A stretch of DNA of 64,000 bases. Origin: Pseudarthrobacter sp. PS3-L1 (lineage in GTDB: Bacteria; Actinomycetota; Actinomycetes; Actinomycetales; Micrococcaceae). Shown one piece after another: positions 37,468 to 48,504 of this stretch. The notes under the pieces were generated by a model. It made no database searches and had not been told where the DNA came from. It saw only the letters and a list, made by a program, of their open reading frames with translations. A program made the position numbers and the translations under genes. Within the stretch, counting starts at the first letter, position 1, and every line of letters starts with the position of its first letter. The DNA lies in contig NZ_JASISU010000006.1 in the NCBI RefSeq assembly GCF_030063285.1, positions 42,940 through 106,939 on the forward strand, given 5' to 3'.

Positions 37468-38168
37468 CCCTGGGGCTCTATGCACGTCAGTGCCCGTTCA
37501 TTCCCGGCGCCGGTGTCGATGCGGTACCCGACACCCGAAACCGTAGCGATGACCCAGGGCTCGCCGAGGCGTTTGCGCAGTGCCGAGACAGTGATGCGGA
37601 CGGCATTGGTGAAGGGATCGGCATTCTCGTCCCAGGCTCGTTCTAGGAGTTCTTCGGCGCTGACAATACCGCCTCCGGCTGCGACAAGTACTTCCAGGAC
37701 AGCGAACTGCTTCCTTGTGAGGCCAACATAGCTACCGTCTCGGTACACTTCACGACGGAAGGGATCCAGCCGAAGCCCGGCAATTTCCTGGACGGGCGGT
37801 CTGTGGTGTGCCCGCCGACGGTTCAGGGCGCGGAGCCTGAGGACTAGTTCTTGAAGTTCGAATGGCTTGGTGAGGTAGTCATCGGCGCCGAGTCCGAATC
37901 CGGATGCTTTCTCATCAAGGCGGTCCGCGGCAGTGAGCATGAGGATGGGCATACCACTGCCTGAAGCCACAATGCCGCGGGCAATCTCGTCCCCCGATGG
38001 CCCCGGGATGTCGCGGTCGAGGATCGCGATGTCGTAGCTGGTGACGCTCAGTAGTTCTTGGGCGATATGTCCATCGCTGGCGATGTCGGCCGCAATCGCT
38101 TCCAGCCTTAGCCCGTCGCGAATAGCTTCTGCCATATAGGGCTCGTCTTCGACGATTAACACACGCAT
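37464..38168 (-). CDS. Response regulator, VanR/CutR-like (OmpR family)
   Basis: 234 residues. Receiver domain: acidic pair in IVEDEP, phospho-Asp in AILDRDIPGPSGDE, Thr in MLTAADR, Lys in YLTKPFELQELVLRLRAL. C-terminal winged helix: LTRKQFAVLEVLV ... FTNAVRITVSALRKRLGEP. The gene is divergent from vanY-like and begins 87 bases from it; the shared region holds inverted repeats that could be its operator. Confidence 0.92.
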   Translation of the reverse strand: MRVLIVEDEPYMAEAIRDGLRLEAIAADIASDGHIAQELLSVTSYDIAILDRDIPGPSGDEIARGIVASGSGMPILMLTAADRLDEKASGFGLGADDYLTKPFELQELVLRLRALNRRRAHHRPPVQEIAGLRLDPFRREVYRDGSYVGLTRKQFAVLEVLVAAGGGIVSAEELLERAWDENADPFTNAVRITVSALRKRLGEPWVIATVSGVGYRIDTGAGNERALTCIEPQG

Positions 38169-38178
38169 GCTCCCATGC

Positions 38179-38222
38179 TATGAGGTGTGACATGTCGTTG
38201 GCGTATGGAAAACCTCATACGC
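38179..38222. promoter_or_regulatory. Nested inverted repeats between response regulator and vanY-like gene
   Basis: TATGAGGT (38179-38186) is inverted perfectly as ACCTCATA (38212-38219); overlapping it, GCGTATG (38201-38207) is inverted as CATACGC (38216-38222). Likely the operator of the VanR-like regulator. Confidence 0.6.
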
Positions 38223-38254
38223 TCTGGCATCACCGCAAAGACTTGACTGGCGGC

Positions 38255-38818
38255 ATGTCACATCACGAACCACTAAGAACAAAACGCCGACGGAATCTCT
38301 TGACGATCTTCACCATCTTGACTGCCATCGCTGCTCTGGTGGCTGTCCATTCAGTAATCGGGGGAGGAAGATTCTTCTCTGGCGGCGACGTTCCAACGGA
38401 AACAACTGTCGTCTCCGATGTCCCGGCAGTTTCCAACCTGGACCCGGCCCTGCGCGCTGCCCTGGGCCGGGCCTCTACTGAAGCATCTAGGGCCGGAATT
38501 ACGCTTTACATCACAAGTGGGTGGCGTTCGGCGGATTTCCAGCGCAAACTTCTCCAGGAAGCTGTCGCCACCTATGGTTCCAAAGAAGAAGCTTCCCGTT
38601 GGGTGGCAACCGCAAAAACATCCGCTCATGTGTCTGGCGAAGCGGTTGATATTGGGTCCTGGGACGCGAGCGCCTGGCTCGCCACACATGGGGCGAAATA
38701 CGGCTTGTGCCAGATCTACGACAACGAGGCCTGGCACTTTGAACTACGGTCCGACGCGCCAGTCGAGGGGTGTCCAGCCACGTACTTCGATCCCACCTAC
38801 GATCCAAGGATGAAGTGA
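38255..38818 (+). CDS. VanY-like D-alanyl-D-alanine carboxypeptidase (M15B)
   Basis: 187 residues from the ATG at 38255. Basic N-terminus and one membrane anchor (about 15-33), then the M15 zinc site: H125 and D132 in SAHVSGEAVDIG, and H161 in EAWHFEL; LYITSGWRSADFQ is conserved. It should remove the terminal D-Ala from peptidoglycan stem peptides outside the membrane. With the adjacent VanS/VanR-like pair it forms a small wall-modifying module; no vanHAX is present, so this is not by itself a glycopeptide-resistance operon. Confidence 0.88.
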   Translation: MSHHEPLRTKRRRNLLTIFTILTAIAALVAVHSVIGGGRFFSGGDVPTETTVVSDVPAVSNLDPALRAALGRASTEASRAGITLYITSGWRSADFQRKLLQEAVATYGSKEEASRWVATAKTSAHVSGEAVDIGSWDASAWLATHGAKYGLCQIYDNEAWHFELRSDAPVEGCPATYFDPTYDPRMK

Positions 38819-39162
38819 CCATCGCCGTCGGCAGAAACGACGTTAACCACGTCCTGGGCATCGTTGAGGATTCCAGCAGCAGTCTTCTCCGGGGGACCTG
38901 TGCTGTACGGCGGCGCCACTAGGTGCTGGAGCGTGCCTGGTTGAGACAGACGTTTTTCCGTCGCGGTGCAGCAGTAGGTTCTGTAGAACACGCCTCAGGA
39001 CATGCCAGCACGGGACAGTACCGCAGCAGCCGCGCGAGAGGCGAGGTGTCCCAGGATCATGGACACATTTCCTTCGATGTCCACGCTTGACTGTTGGTGA
39101 ATCCGCGATCCTGGTAGTCTGCACCGTCATGGAACTCGCTGCTGACGCCTTGGAGAATTACG
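38819..39162 (-). pseudogene. Possible decayed ORF or non-coding stretch
   Basis: 344 bases without a convincing gene. On the minus strand a 64-codon frame (38797-38991) ends in a protein-like stretch (TAAGILNDAQDVVNVVSADG) and another short frame reads SMILGHLASRAAAAVLSRAG near 39000-39065, which may be fragments of a lost gene. I recognise no family. On the plus strand an ATG at 39129 begins a 17-codon ORF overlapping the next gene's start. Confidence 0.2.
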
Positions 39163-39396
39163 TTGCTGTACTTTTTTCGTGAAGCACTGGAGGTCAAGGA
39201 TTCCACGGTGGGACGTCGCATCTACGGTTACGTTTCGGCGATCATTGTTCTCGCTGTAGCCGTCGGTAGCATTCTCGTGGGCACCTCCCCATGGTTTTTT
39301 GTCGTCATTGGCATGGCGGGCCTGTCACTCGATTTCTTTCTGGTTCGATCGTGGATCAACAAGAAATTACTGCTTGATGCGACAGAATCACTCTAA
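39163..39396 (+). CDS. Small two-segment membrane protein
   Basis: 77 residues from a TTG with GGAG 7 bases upstream; no ATG or GTG lies in frame nearby. Two hydrophobic segments (YGYVSAIIVLAVAVGSILVG and WFFVVIGMAGLSLDFFLV) with a positively charged end. No family is recognised. Its TTG overlaps the 17-codon ORF starting at 39129, so coupling is possible. It is not clearly linked to the neighbours. Confidence 0.5.
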   Translation: MLYFFREALEVKDSTVGRRIYGYVSAIIVLAVAVGSILVGTSPWFFVVIGMAGLSLDFFLVRSWINKKLLLDATESL

Positions 39397-39737
39397 TCGG
39401 CATCGGCGCAGGACATGGAAAGCGATGCGAGCCATGACATCAACATCGTCCGCTGGAGGGCGGTGCCTGCGAGCCCGTGGAGCCTCGGGATGCCCAGCCC
39501 AGGCCCCGGCCCGAAAATAGCTCTCAGACGGTCCGTCGTGCTCATGAACCTGACGACAGACCTCTGTTTCTCTGCCATTGCACTGCCCCTTTTTCCGCGG
39601 TGCCCGCCACGCCGACTATAGGGTGCGGGGGCGGCCGGGACGATAGGGGCATTGGACCTGAATGGTCCATGGATCTGGCGCAGCAATGCTCACCACCGGA
39701 ACAGGGGGCCACGCAACCGCTTAGTCCAGGGGTCTCT
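39397..39737. other. 341-base stretch with no supported gene
   Basis: Open frames on both strands are short and compositionally unlike neighbours. One minus frame contains STTDRLRAIFGPGPGLG, reminiscent of small Arthrobacter hypothetical proteins, but it breaks into unrelated sequence; I do not call it. Confidence 0.4.
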
Positions 39738-41060
39738 TCATGGCAGTGCAGGCAGTTCCTCCTGGAACAACCACGGGTGCAGCAGCGCTTCGACGTCAAG
39801 CCCGGTGACGCGCTTACCCGTCAGCAGGAATTCAGCCGTCGAAACGGAACCGTGCGACCGTGTCCGCGTCCACTCGTGGAGGAGCGCAAAAAAAGCGATA
39901 TCCCCACAGGCCTGCCTGAGCACGTGGAGCGCAAGCGCACCGCGCTTGTAGACCCGGTCGTCAAACATCAGTTCCGGTCCGGGGTCTCCGATTATCAGGT
40001 CTTCCTCGTCTTCGGCCAGGCCCTTCCAGGCAGACCGTGCACGCTGGACAACGCTGTGGGATCCACTTTCCTCTGACCACAGCCATTCCGCGTAGCAGGC
40101 GAAACCTTCATGGAGCCAGATATCTCGCCATGCAGCCAGGGTCAGGGAGTTGCCGAACCATTGGTGCGAGAGTTCGTGGGCAATGAGTCGCTGCGATTCC
40201 CAATCAGGTGTGAGGTGGTTCCGTCCAATGATTGACAGGGATTGCGCTTCCAACGGGATTTCCAGATCGTCGTCTGCCACCACCACCGTGTAGTCCTCAA
40301 AGGGATAGGGACCGAAGCTGCGCACAAAGAGGCGCATCATTTCAGGCTGGCGACGCAGTCCCGCAAGCGCCGCCGTCGAGAGTTCAGCACTGACGGCTAC
40401 CTTCTGTGGAACTCCTGGCCCGTTGTCGGACATGCTGATCAGGGCGTAGCGGCCAATCTGGACCGTGGCCAGGTAGGTGGCCATCGGTTCGTCCTGTTCG
40501 TACACCCAGGTCTCACGGCTGGACTTTCGCGTGTGGCTGGTGAGGCGACCATTGCTGACAGCACGGTAGTCGGCGTCGGTGGTCACAGCGATCCGGTAAC
40601 TGGACTTGTGGCGGGGGTGGTCATTGCAGGGAAACCACGACGGCGCGCCGTTAGGCTGCCCGGCAACCAGCACACCGTCAGTCAGTTCCTCCCACCCCAC
40701 GTCGCCCCACAGCCCCCTGCGTGGCTCCGGGTTTCCTTCGTAGCGGATCTCCAGCCTGGACGTCTTACCGGGGACCAACGCGGTTTCCGGGGTTACAACC
40801 AGCTGTTCGGCCCGCTGGTTGAATCGACGGACTTTCTTGCCGTCCAGCAGGACTTTCACAACGCGTAGCCCAGCAAGGTCAAGGACGACGGCGGCCATCT
40901 CGCATTGCGCCGTCACGTCCAGGACAGCGCGACCGGAGAGGCGGTTGCTGGCGAGCTTGTAGTCCAGCTCAAGATCGTAGTGAAGGACACGGTACGCCTC
41001 GGTGCCCTGATCTGGCATGTAGGGATCCGCTGGTGCGAGGGAAACGTTGGAAGAACTCAT
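39738..41060 (-). CDS. M1 family zinc aminopeptidase next to the Pls-like synthetase
   Basis: 440 residues, about half the length of classic PepN, as in the short actinobacterial M1 group. Zinc site H295-E296-x2-H299 and E318 (LIAHELSHQWFGNS ... LHEGFACYAEW). The exopeptidase GxMEN motif is replaced by PLEAQS, common in this short group. No signal peptide. The start chosen is 7 bases after the synthetase stop, with AAGG overlapping that stop, so co-translation is likely. By context it may trim or degrade the synthetase product, which would parallel producer self-protection in poly-lysine makers. Confidence 0.9.
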   Translation of the reverse strand: MSSSNVSLAPADPYMPDQGTEAYRVLHYDLELDYKLASNRLSGRAVLDVTAQCEMAAVVLDLAGLRVVKVLLDGKKVRRFNQRAEQLVVTPETALVPGKTSRLEIRYEGNPEPRRGLWGDVGWEELTDGVLVAGQPNGAPSWFPCNDHPRHKSSYRIAVTTDADYRAVSNGRLTSHTRKSSRETWVYEQDEPMATYLATVQIGRYALISMSDNGPGVPQKVAVSAELSTAALAGLRRQPEMMRLFVRSFGPYPFEDYTVVVADDDLEIPLEAQSLSIIGRNHLTPDWESQRLIAHELSHQWFGNSLTLAAWRDIWLHEGFACYAEWLWSEESGSHSVVQRARSAWKGLAEDEEDLIIGDPGPELMFDDRVYKRGALALHVLRQACGDIAFFALLHEWTRTRSHGSVSTAEFLLTGKRVTGLDVEALLHPWLFQEELPALP

Positions 41061-41067
41061 GGAAGCC

Positions 41068-44000
41068 TTAGTGTTCTGGGCGGGTTGCTTTTTCTGCTGA
41101 CGCGGCGGATGGGCCGGTCCACGGACTGACCGGGTTGCCCATCCAGTAGGTTCCGGCAGGAATGTGTTCACCGCGCATCACCAGCGATGCTGGTCCCACG
41201 GTACCGCCGGCGCCAATGGCTGCCTGGGGCAGGATGACTCCATGCGGGCCCATCGTTGCCCCGTCCTGAAGCGTAACAGTGTCGATGCTCATGATTCTGT
41301 CGTGGAAGAGGTGGGTCTGGACCACACAGCCCCGGTTGACGGTGGAATTCGCCCCGAGGGTCACAAGATCCGCCTCGGGCAACCAATAGCTCTCGCACCA
41401 CACACCGCTGCCAATTTTTGCCCCGAGGCCCCGCAGCCACCAAACCAGGGCAGGCGTTCCGGAAGCTGCGCGGGCAAACCAGGGTGCAGTGACAAGCTCA
41501 ACGAAAGTATCAACTACCTCGTTGCGCCAGATGAAGGAGCTCCAGAGGGCATGCTCACCAGGGTCGATCCGGCCCACCAGAACCCACTTGGCCACCAGCG
41601 CCGAAAGTGCGGCCACAGCACCAGCGGCCAGCATCACCAACCCACCCAGGGCAGCTGCTGCGCCATATCCAAGCCACTGCGAAAGGGCGTCGAAGGCCAG
41701 CAGCACGCCTGCGGCAATGCCCACAGTGAGGATTACTGGGATGAACCGGCACAGTTCCCAGCAGGCGCGTGCAACCTTGAGCTTTCGGGTGGGCGTATAG
41801 GTAACGGAATCGTCCGAGGCAATGGCCGTCCGGCGGAGGCGCACCGGGGGGCTACCGAGCCAGGAGGTACCCGATTTTGCCTTGGCGGGAGTTGCGGAGA
41901 GGACAGCCACCAGTGAGTTCTTGGGGACGCTGCGCCCAGCAGCCGTCATGCCTGAGTTGCCCAAAAACGATCGCTTCCCTATTTTGGCCGGTGCAATCCT
42001 CAGCCAGCCACCACCTAGTTCGTAGGAGGCCACCATGGTGTCGTCGGCCAGGAACGCGCCCTCGCCCACGGTGGTCATCTTCGGGAGCAGCAGAACCGTG
42101 GAGGCCTCCACATTTTTGCCGATTTTTGCCCCCAGCAGCCTGAGCCATACCGGCGTGAACAAGCTGGCGTAAATCGGGAAGAGGAGCTCGCGGGCCAGGT
42201 CTAGAACCCGTTCCGTGGCCCACACCTGCCACCCGATCCGGCTCCGTACCCGGTAGCGGCCTTCGGTCAGTCCAAGTCCGAGCAGCCTGGTGACGGCCAG
42301 GATCAGCAACAGTGTTCCCATGAACCAGACCAGTGCAGCCAAGGGGAGTGCGGCGAATACCTGTGGCCAGGCCGAGCTGAGTGAGGTGCTGTTCCGCAGG
42401 AACGGGAGGACAACTGAAGCGGCAGCCAACGCTGCCACGATGGGGATCAATGCCAAGAAAGCTGAGGCTGCAGCGAAGGCGGCAGACCATAACCAGCTGT
42501 GCAACGGGCCCTCTGTGGAATGCTCTGGCCAATCATTTTTGGCCTTTCCTGTCCGGCGGGCAGGGGATCCCGCCACGCTCTGACCCGCCTTGACCTTGCC
42601 CAGGACCGCCGATCCTGCCTCCACGCGAGCGCCCGCACCGACTCTGGCGCCCGGCATCAGGGTGCTTCGGGCGCCCACTGTGGCACCCGCGCCAATCCGG
42701 ACAGAACCGATCAGGACAGAATCCCCGTCGATCCACCAGCCGGATAGATCAACTTCGGGCTCCACATTAGCCCCGCTGCCCAGTGCGAGCATTCCGGTCA
42801 CGGGCGGGAGGGAGTGCAGGTGGACATCGCGGCCAATGCTGGCACCCAGGGCCCTGGCATAGTAGGGAACCCAGGGAGCGCTGGCGAGGCTGACGGCCCC
42901 TGCAAGGTCCTGGATCTGCTCGGCCAGCCAAAGGCGCAGGTGGACGCGGCCGGACCGTGGATACCGTCCGGGTGCAACTCCGCGCAGCAGGACCCTGGCA
43001 GCCACCACGGCAATGGCCATCCGGCCAGCTGGGCTAACAAAGACGAGCCATGAGGCAATGACCCACCACCAAGAAACGGTTGCCGCTGCACTGAAACCCG
43101 CAAACGTGGCGAGGAGATTGTTGCCAGCCATCAAATAGGTCAGCCACCGCATACCCACCAGGACGTGCAGTGGGATGCCCATCAGGGTCTGGAAAATTTG
43201 GGACTTCAGAGTAGTGGGACGTACTCGGCGGATTGCCGCCGGAACGGCTGCCACGCCGCCGGGCAGGGACAGCCGGGCGACGTCGATCAGGGCGCCAATG
43301 CGTGGGGTCGCGTAAATGTCAGCGACTGTGATGCTTGGGTAGCGTACGCGGAGGGCGGATACCAGTTGCGCCGCCGCGAGGGAGCCGCCGCCGAAAGCGA
43401 AAAAATCGGCGTCGAGGGTTGCTACGGGGCTGCCCAGTACGGCTGACCACTGCTCGGTTATCCACTGGGAATCATCGGGCAGGTTCAGGGGGGCAGCATC
43501 GACGTCGGCGCCACGTGCACCGGCCAGTGGCCAGGGCAGCGCATGGCGGTCGACTTTGCCGCTGGTTTTCGTGGGAAGCGAATCCACCAGCGTCAGGAGG
43601 GGGATCAATGCAGCTGGCAGTGCCTCACCCAGCAACGTCCGCAGGTGGGACAGATCCGGTGGGACGGCCGTTTCTGCAGCAAGGTAACCCACCAGTATCT
43701 GATTTCCGGCAGCTGTGGTCTGTACGGCCGCTGCAGCTCCCCGGACCCCGGGCAACGACTGGAGCGCTGCGTCGACTTCGCCAAGTTCAATCCGGCGACC
43801 ACCAAGCTTGACCTGTTCGTCTGCCCGGCCCATGAAGATCAGGCCCAGTGCCTCAAACCGGACCAGGTCACCGGACCGGTACGCCCGGTCCCACCCCAGG
43901 GTCTCCATGGGCGCATACTTCTCCGCATCCTTGGCGGGATCAAGATATCTGGCAAGTCCCACGCCACCGATAATCAGCTCGCCGATCTCTCCCTCAGCCA

Positions 44001-45057
44001 CGGGTATACCGTCCCCGTTCACAATGGCCAGGTCCCAGCCGTCCAGTGGTAGCCCGATCCTCACGGGGTCCATGCCTGTGAGCGGTGCTGCGCAGGCCAC
44101 GACAGTTGCCTCCGTAGGTCCGTATGTGTTCCACACTTCGCGGCCCTCCACTGCGAGGCGTGCTGCAAGTTCGGGCGGGCAGGCTTCTCCGCCAAAAATC
44201 AGCAGGCGCACGTTCTCCAAGGCCTCGGCAGGCCACAACGCCGCCAGGGTTGGCACCGTCGACACCACGGTGATGCCGTGGCTGATGAGCCAGGGACCGA
44301 GATCCATCCCGGTACGGACCAGTGCGCGGGGTGCAGGCACCAGGCAGGCGCCGTGCCGCCAGGCAAGCCACATTTCTTCGCAGGAAGCATCAAAAGCTAC
44401 CGAGAGTCCGGCAAGGACGCGGTCGTGGACGCCAATTGGTTCTTCCTGCAGGAAGAGCCGGGCCTCGGCATCAACAAAGGCAGCGGAGGACCTATGTGGA
44501 ACCGCAACCCCCTTGGGAGTCCCGGTAGAGCCGGAGGTGAAGATGACCCAGGCATCGTCGTCCGGCTCTGCAGGTCGGGGTGTCGGAAAAGGAGTAGGTC
44601 TGGTTCCCACCCTGCTGATGGCTCCGTCTGCGCCGAGGACGGCTGCCACCTGCGCCTCACCGAAGACCAGGCGCGCGCGTTCCTCGGGGTCGTCGGCATC
44701 CACTGGTACGTAGGCGCCGCCAATCAGCAGGACAGCCAAAATCGAGACATACAGTTCGTTGCTTCCGGACGGGATCCGGATGCCAATACGGTCCCCGGCC
44801 CCGAGGCCTGCGTGGTGCAGGCGCCGTCCCTTGGCTTTGACGGCTGCCATCAATTGCGCATAACTGAGCGAGGCGGTGCCGTCATCGAGTGCTGAGGCAT
44901 CGGGGTGGAGCCTGAGTGTCTCGTCCAGGATGTCGATCAGCGTTCGGACGGGCGGGGCGGCAACGGCCCCTGGCAGCTGCGGGAAATGGCGCTCCCGTTG
45001 CGACGGCTGGACAGCCTGAATTTTCTCAGTCACTGATGCAGTGTTCCCCGGGAACAT
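41068..45057 (-). CDS. Pls-type membrane NRPS (poly-amino-acid synthetase-like)
   Basis: 1329 residues. Adenylation domain about 40-510: A3 FTSGSTGTPKG (173-183), A4 FDASCEEMW (Asp223 binds the amino group), NTYGPTEATV, A8 GRADEQVKLGGRRIELGEVD, A10 Lys501. Carrier domain with Ser559 in FFAFGGGSLAAA. Then three units, each two membrane segments (about 625-690, 855-925, 1100-1162) plus a soluble hexapeptide/acyltransferase-like domain. This A-T-(TM2-C)x3 layout and length match Streptomyces epsilon-poly-L-lysine synthetase (TIGR02353-type). The amino acid used is unknown. No classical condensation or thioesterase domain. Confidence 0.9.
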   Translation of the reverse strand: MFPGNTASVTEKIQAVQPSQRERHFPQLPGAVAAPPVRTLIDILDETLRLHPDASALDDGTASLSYAQLMAAVKAKGRRLHHAGLGAGDRIGIRIPSGSNELYVSILAVLLIGGAYVPVDADDPEERARLVFGEAQVAAVLGADGAISRVGTRPTPFPTPRPAEPDDDAWVIFTSGSTGTPKGVAVPHRSSAAFVDAEARLFLQEEPIGVHDRVLAGLSVAFDASCEEMWLAWRHGACLVPAPRALVRTGMDLGPWLISHGITVVSTVPTLAALWPAEALENVRLLIFGGEACPPELAARLAVEGREVWNTYGPTEATVVACAAPLTGMDPVRIGLPLDGWDLAIVNGDGIPVAEGEIGELIIGGVGLARYLDPAKDAEKYAPMETLGWDRAYRSGDLVRFEALGLIFMGRADEQVKLGGRRIELGEVDAALQSLPGVRGAAAAVQTTAAGNQILVGYLAAETAVPPDLSHLRTLLGEALPAALIPLLTLVDSLPTKTSGKVDRHALPWPLAGARGADVDAAPLNLPDDSQWITEQWSAVLGSPVATLDADFFAFGGGSLAAAQLVSALRVRYPSITVADIYATPRIGALIDVARLSLPGGVAAVPAAIRRVRPTTLKSQIFQTLMGIPLHVLVGMRWLTYLMAGNNLLATFAGFSAAATVSWWWVIASWLVFVSPAGRMAIAVVAARVLLRGVAPGRYPRSGRVHLRLWLAEQIQDLAGAVSLASAPWVPYYARALGASIGRDVHLHSLPPVTGMLALGSGANVEPEVDLSGWWIDGDSVLIGSVRIGAGATVGARSTLMPGARVGAGARVEAGSAVLGKVKAGQSVAGSPARRTGKAKNDWPEHSTEGPLHSWLWSAAFAAASAFLALIPIVAALAAASVVLPFLRNSTSLSSAWPQVFAALPLAALVWFMGTLLLILAVTRLLGLGLTEGRYRVRSRIGWQVWATERVLDLARELLFPIYASLFTPVWLRLLGAKIGKNVEASTVLLLPKMTTVGEGAFLADDTMVASYELGGGWLRIAPAKIGKRSFLGNSGMTAAGRSVPKNSLVAVLSATPAKAKSGTSWLGSPPVRLRRTAIASDDSVTYTPTRKLKVARACWELCRFIPVILTVGIAAGVLLAFDALSQWLGYGAAAALGGLVMLAAGAVAALSALVAKWVLVGRIDPGEHALWSSFIWRNEVVDTFVELVTAPWFARAASGTPALVWWLRGLGAKIGSGVWCESYWLPEADLVTLGANSTVNRGCVVQTHLFHDRIMSIDTVTLQDGATMGPHGVILPQAAIGAGGTVGPASLVMRGEHIPAGTYWMGNPVSPWTGPSAASAEKATRPEH

Positions 45058-45102
45058 GAACGGAAAGTGTCGGAGGGCAATGGAGCATCAGCGTGCCGGA
45101 GC

Positions 45103-46080
45103 TTAGTTTTCATGGGCCGGTACCAGCAGGAGTTTGCCGGTGGTCCGGCGGGCGGCCAGGTCCTCATGGGCCTGCGCGGCATCGGACAGTGGGTAGCTCC
45201 CACCAATCCGCACTGCCAGGCTGCCCTCTGCGGCCGCGGCGAAAATTTCCGCAGAACGCCAGCGTCGTTCCTGGGCATTAAGTAGGTGATCGGCCAGCGT
45301 GGGACGGGTCAGGAAGAGACTGCCGCCGGTATTGAGCCGCTGTGGATCGAAGGGAGGGACGGGTCCTGAAGCGCCACCAAAGAGAACCATTGTTCCCCTG
45401 GTGCGAAGGCTTTTCAGTGAATCGTCGAACGTGTCTTTGCCGACGCCGTCGTACACCACATCAACGCCCACCCCATCGGTAATGTCCAGCACAGTCGTTG
45501 CAAAATTGGTGTAGCGGAGCACCTCGTCAGCGCCTGCGGAACGGGCCAGGGTTTCCTTAACATCGGTGGATACGGTGGTAAGGACCCGGGCGCCGCGCGT
45601 CTTGAGCAGCTGAATCAAGAGCAGGCCCACACCGCCGGCACCGGCGTGTGTCAGGACTGTCTGACCAGGCTCCACGCGGTAGGTGGAGTTGATGAGGTAG
45701 TGGGCCGTCATGCCCTGGAGGGGGAGTGCGGCTGCTGATGCGTCGTCCAGCCCGTCCGGGACCGGAAGTGCTTTGTCCTGGTCCAGGAGCGTGTACTCGG
45801 CGTAGCAGTTTGTGCCCTCGGCCGTTGCCACCCGGTCGCCAGGTGAGTAGTCCTTGACGCCGGGTCCAACCGCCTCCACGGTTCCAGCCATTTCCGAGCC
45901 GGGGATGAACGGGTACTGCACGGTGTAGACGCCGCTGCGCTGGTACGTGTCAATGAAGTTCACTCCGGCCGCGGCTACTTTCACCAGGAGTTGGCCCGGT
46001 CCGGGGCTGGGGCGCTCAGTTTCAACAGACTTCAGGACATCCGGGCCACCGGCCTGTGCCGCGCGTAGTGCTTGCATCAT
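45103..46080 (-). CDS. Quinone oxidoreductase-like zinc-free MDR dehydrogenase
   Basis: 325 residues. GroES-like N-terminus (VKVAAAGVNFIDTYQRSGVY, PFIPGSEMAGTVEAVG) and NADPH fold (THAGAGGVGLLLIQLLKTRGA). The QOR1 subgroup lacks structural zinc; that fits. It reduces quinones or similar small substrates in the cytosol. It lies 45 bases upstream of the Pls-like gene on the same strand, so the three genes could share a transcript, though a functional link is not evident. Confidence 0.88.
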   Translation of the reverse strand: MMQALRAAQAGGPDVLKSVETERPSPGPGQLLVKVAAAGVNFIDTYQRSGVYTVQYPFIPGSEMAGTVEAVGPGVKDYSPGDRVATAEGTNCYAEYTLLDQDKALPVPDGLDDASAAALPLQGMTAHYLINSTYRVEPGQTVLTHAGAGGVGLLLIQLLKTRGARVLTTVSTDVKETLARSAGADEVLRYTNFATTVLDITDGVGVDVVYDGVGKDTFDDSLKSLRTRGTMVLFGGASGPVPPFDPQRLNTGGSLFLTRPTLADHLLNAQERRWRSAEIFAAAAEGSLAVRIGGSYPLSDAAQAHEDLAARRTTGKLLLVPAHEN

Positions 46081-46223
46081 GGGGTTCTCCTTCGCTGGAC
46101 AGGTTGCTGGCTGCGCTCGCGTTCTCCAGCAATCCTAGGTAGGGATGGACCGCTCGTGAAGCGACGGGCGTCCGAGGCCTTGAGTGTGACAGGTTGCGAC
46201 GGGCCCGGATTCCATGCCGCGAG

Positions 46224-48465
<2,242 letters not shown>

Positions 48466-48504
48466 GCATGCCCAGCCGTACAACTCCTGAGAGGATATCC
48501 ACCC

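Noticed and set aside
36370..38818. Complete vancomycin-resistance operon
   Set aside because: vanH, vanA and vanX are absent; only regulator, kinase and a D,D-carboxypeptidase are present.
38843..39130. Minus-strand 95-codon ORF
   Set aside because: Cys/Arg-rich and unlike coding sequence; no ribosome binding site; overlaps other equally weak frames.
42290..42862. Plus-strand Ser/Thr/Arg-rich ORFs within the Pls-like gene
   Set aside because: Shadow frames in GC-rich coding sequence of the opposite strand.
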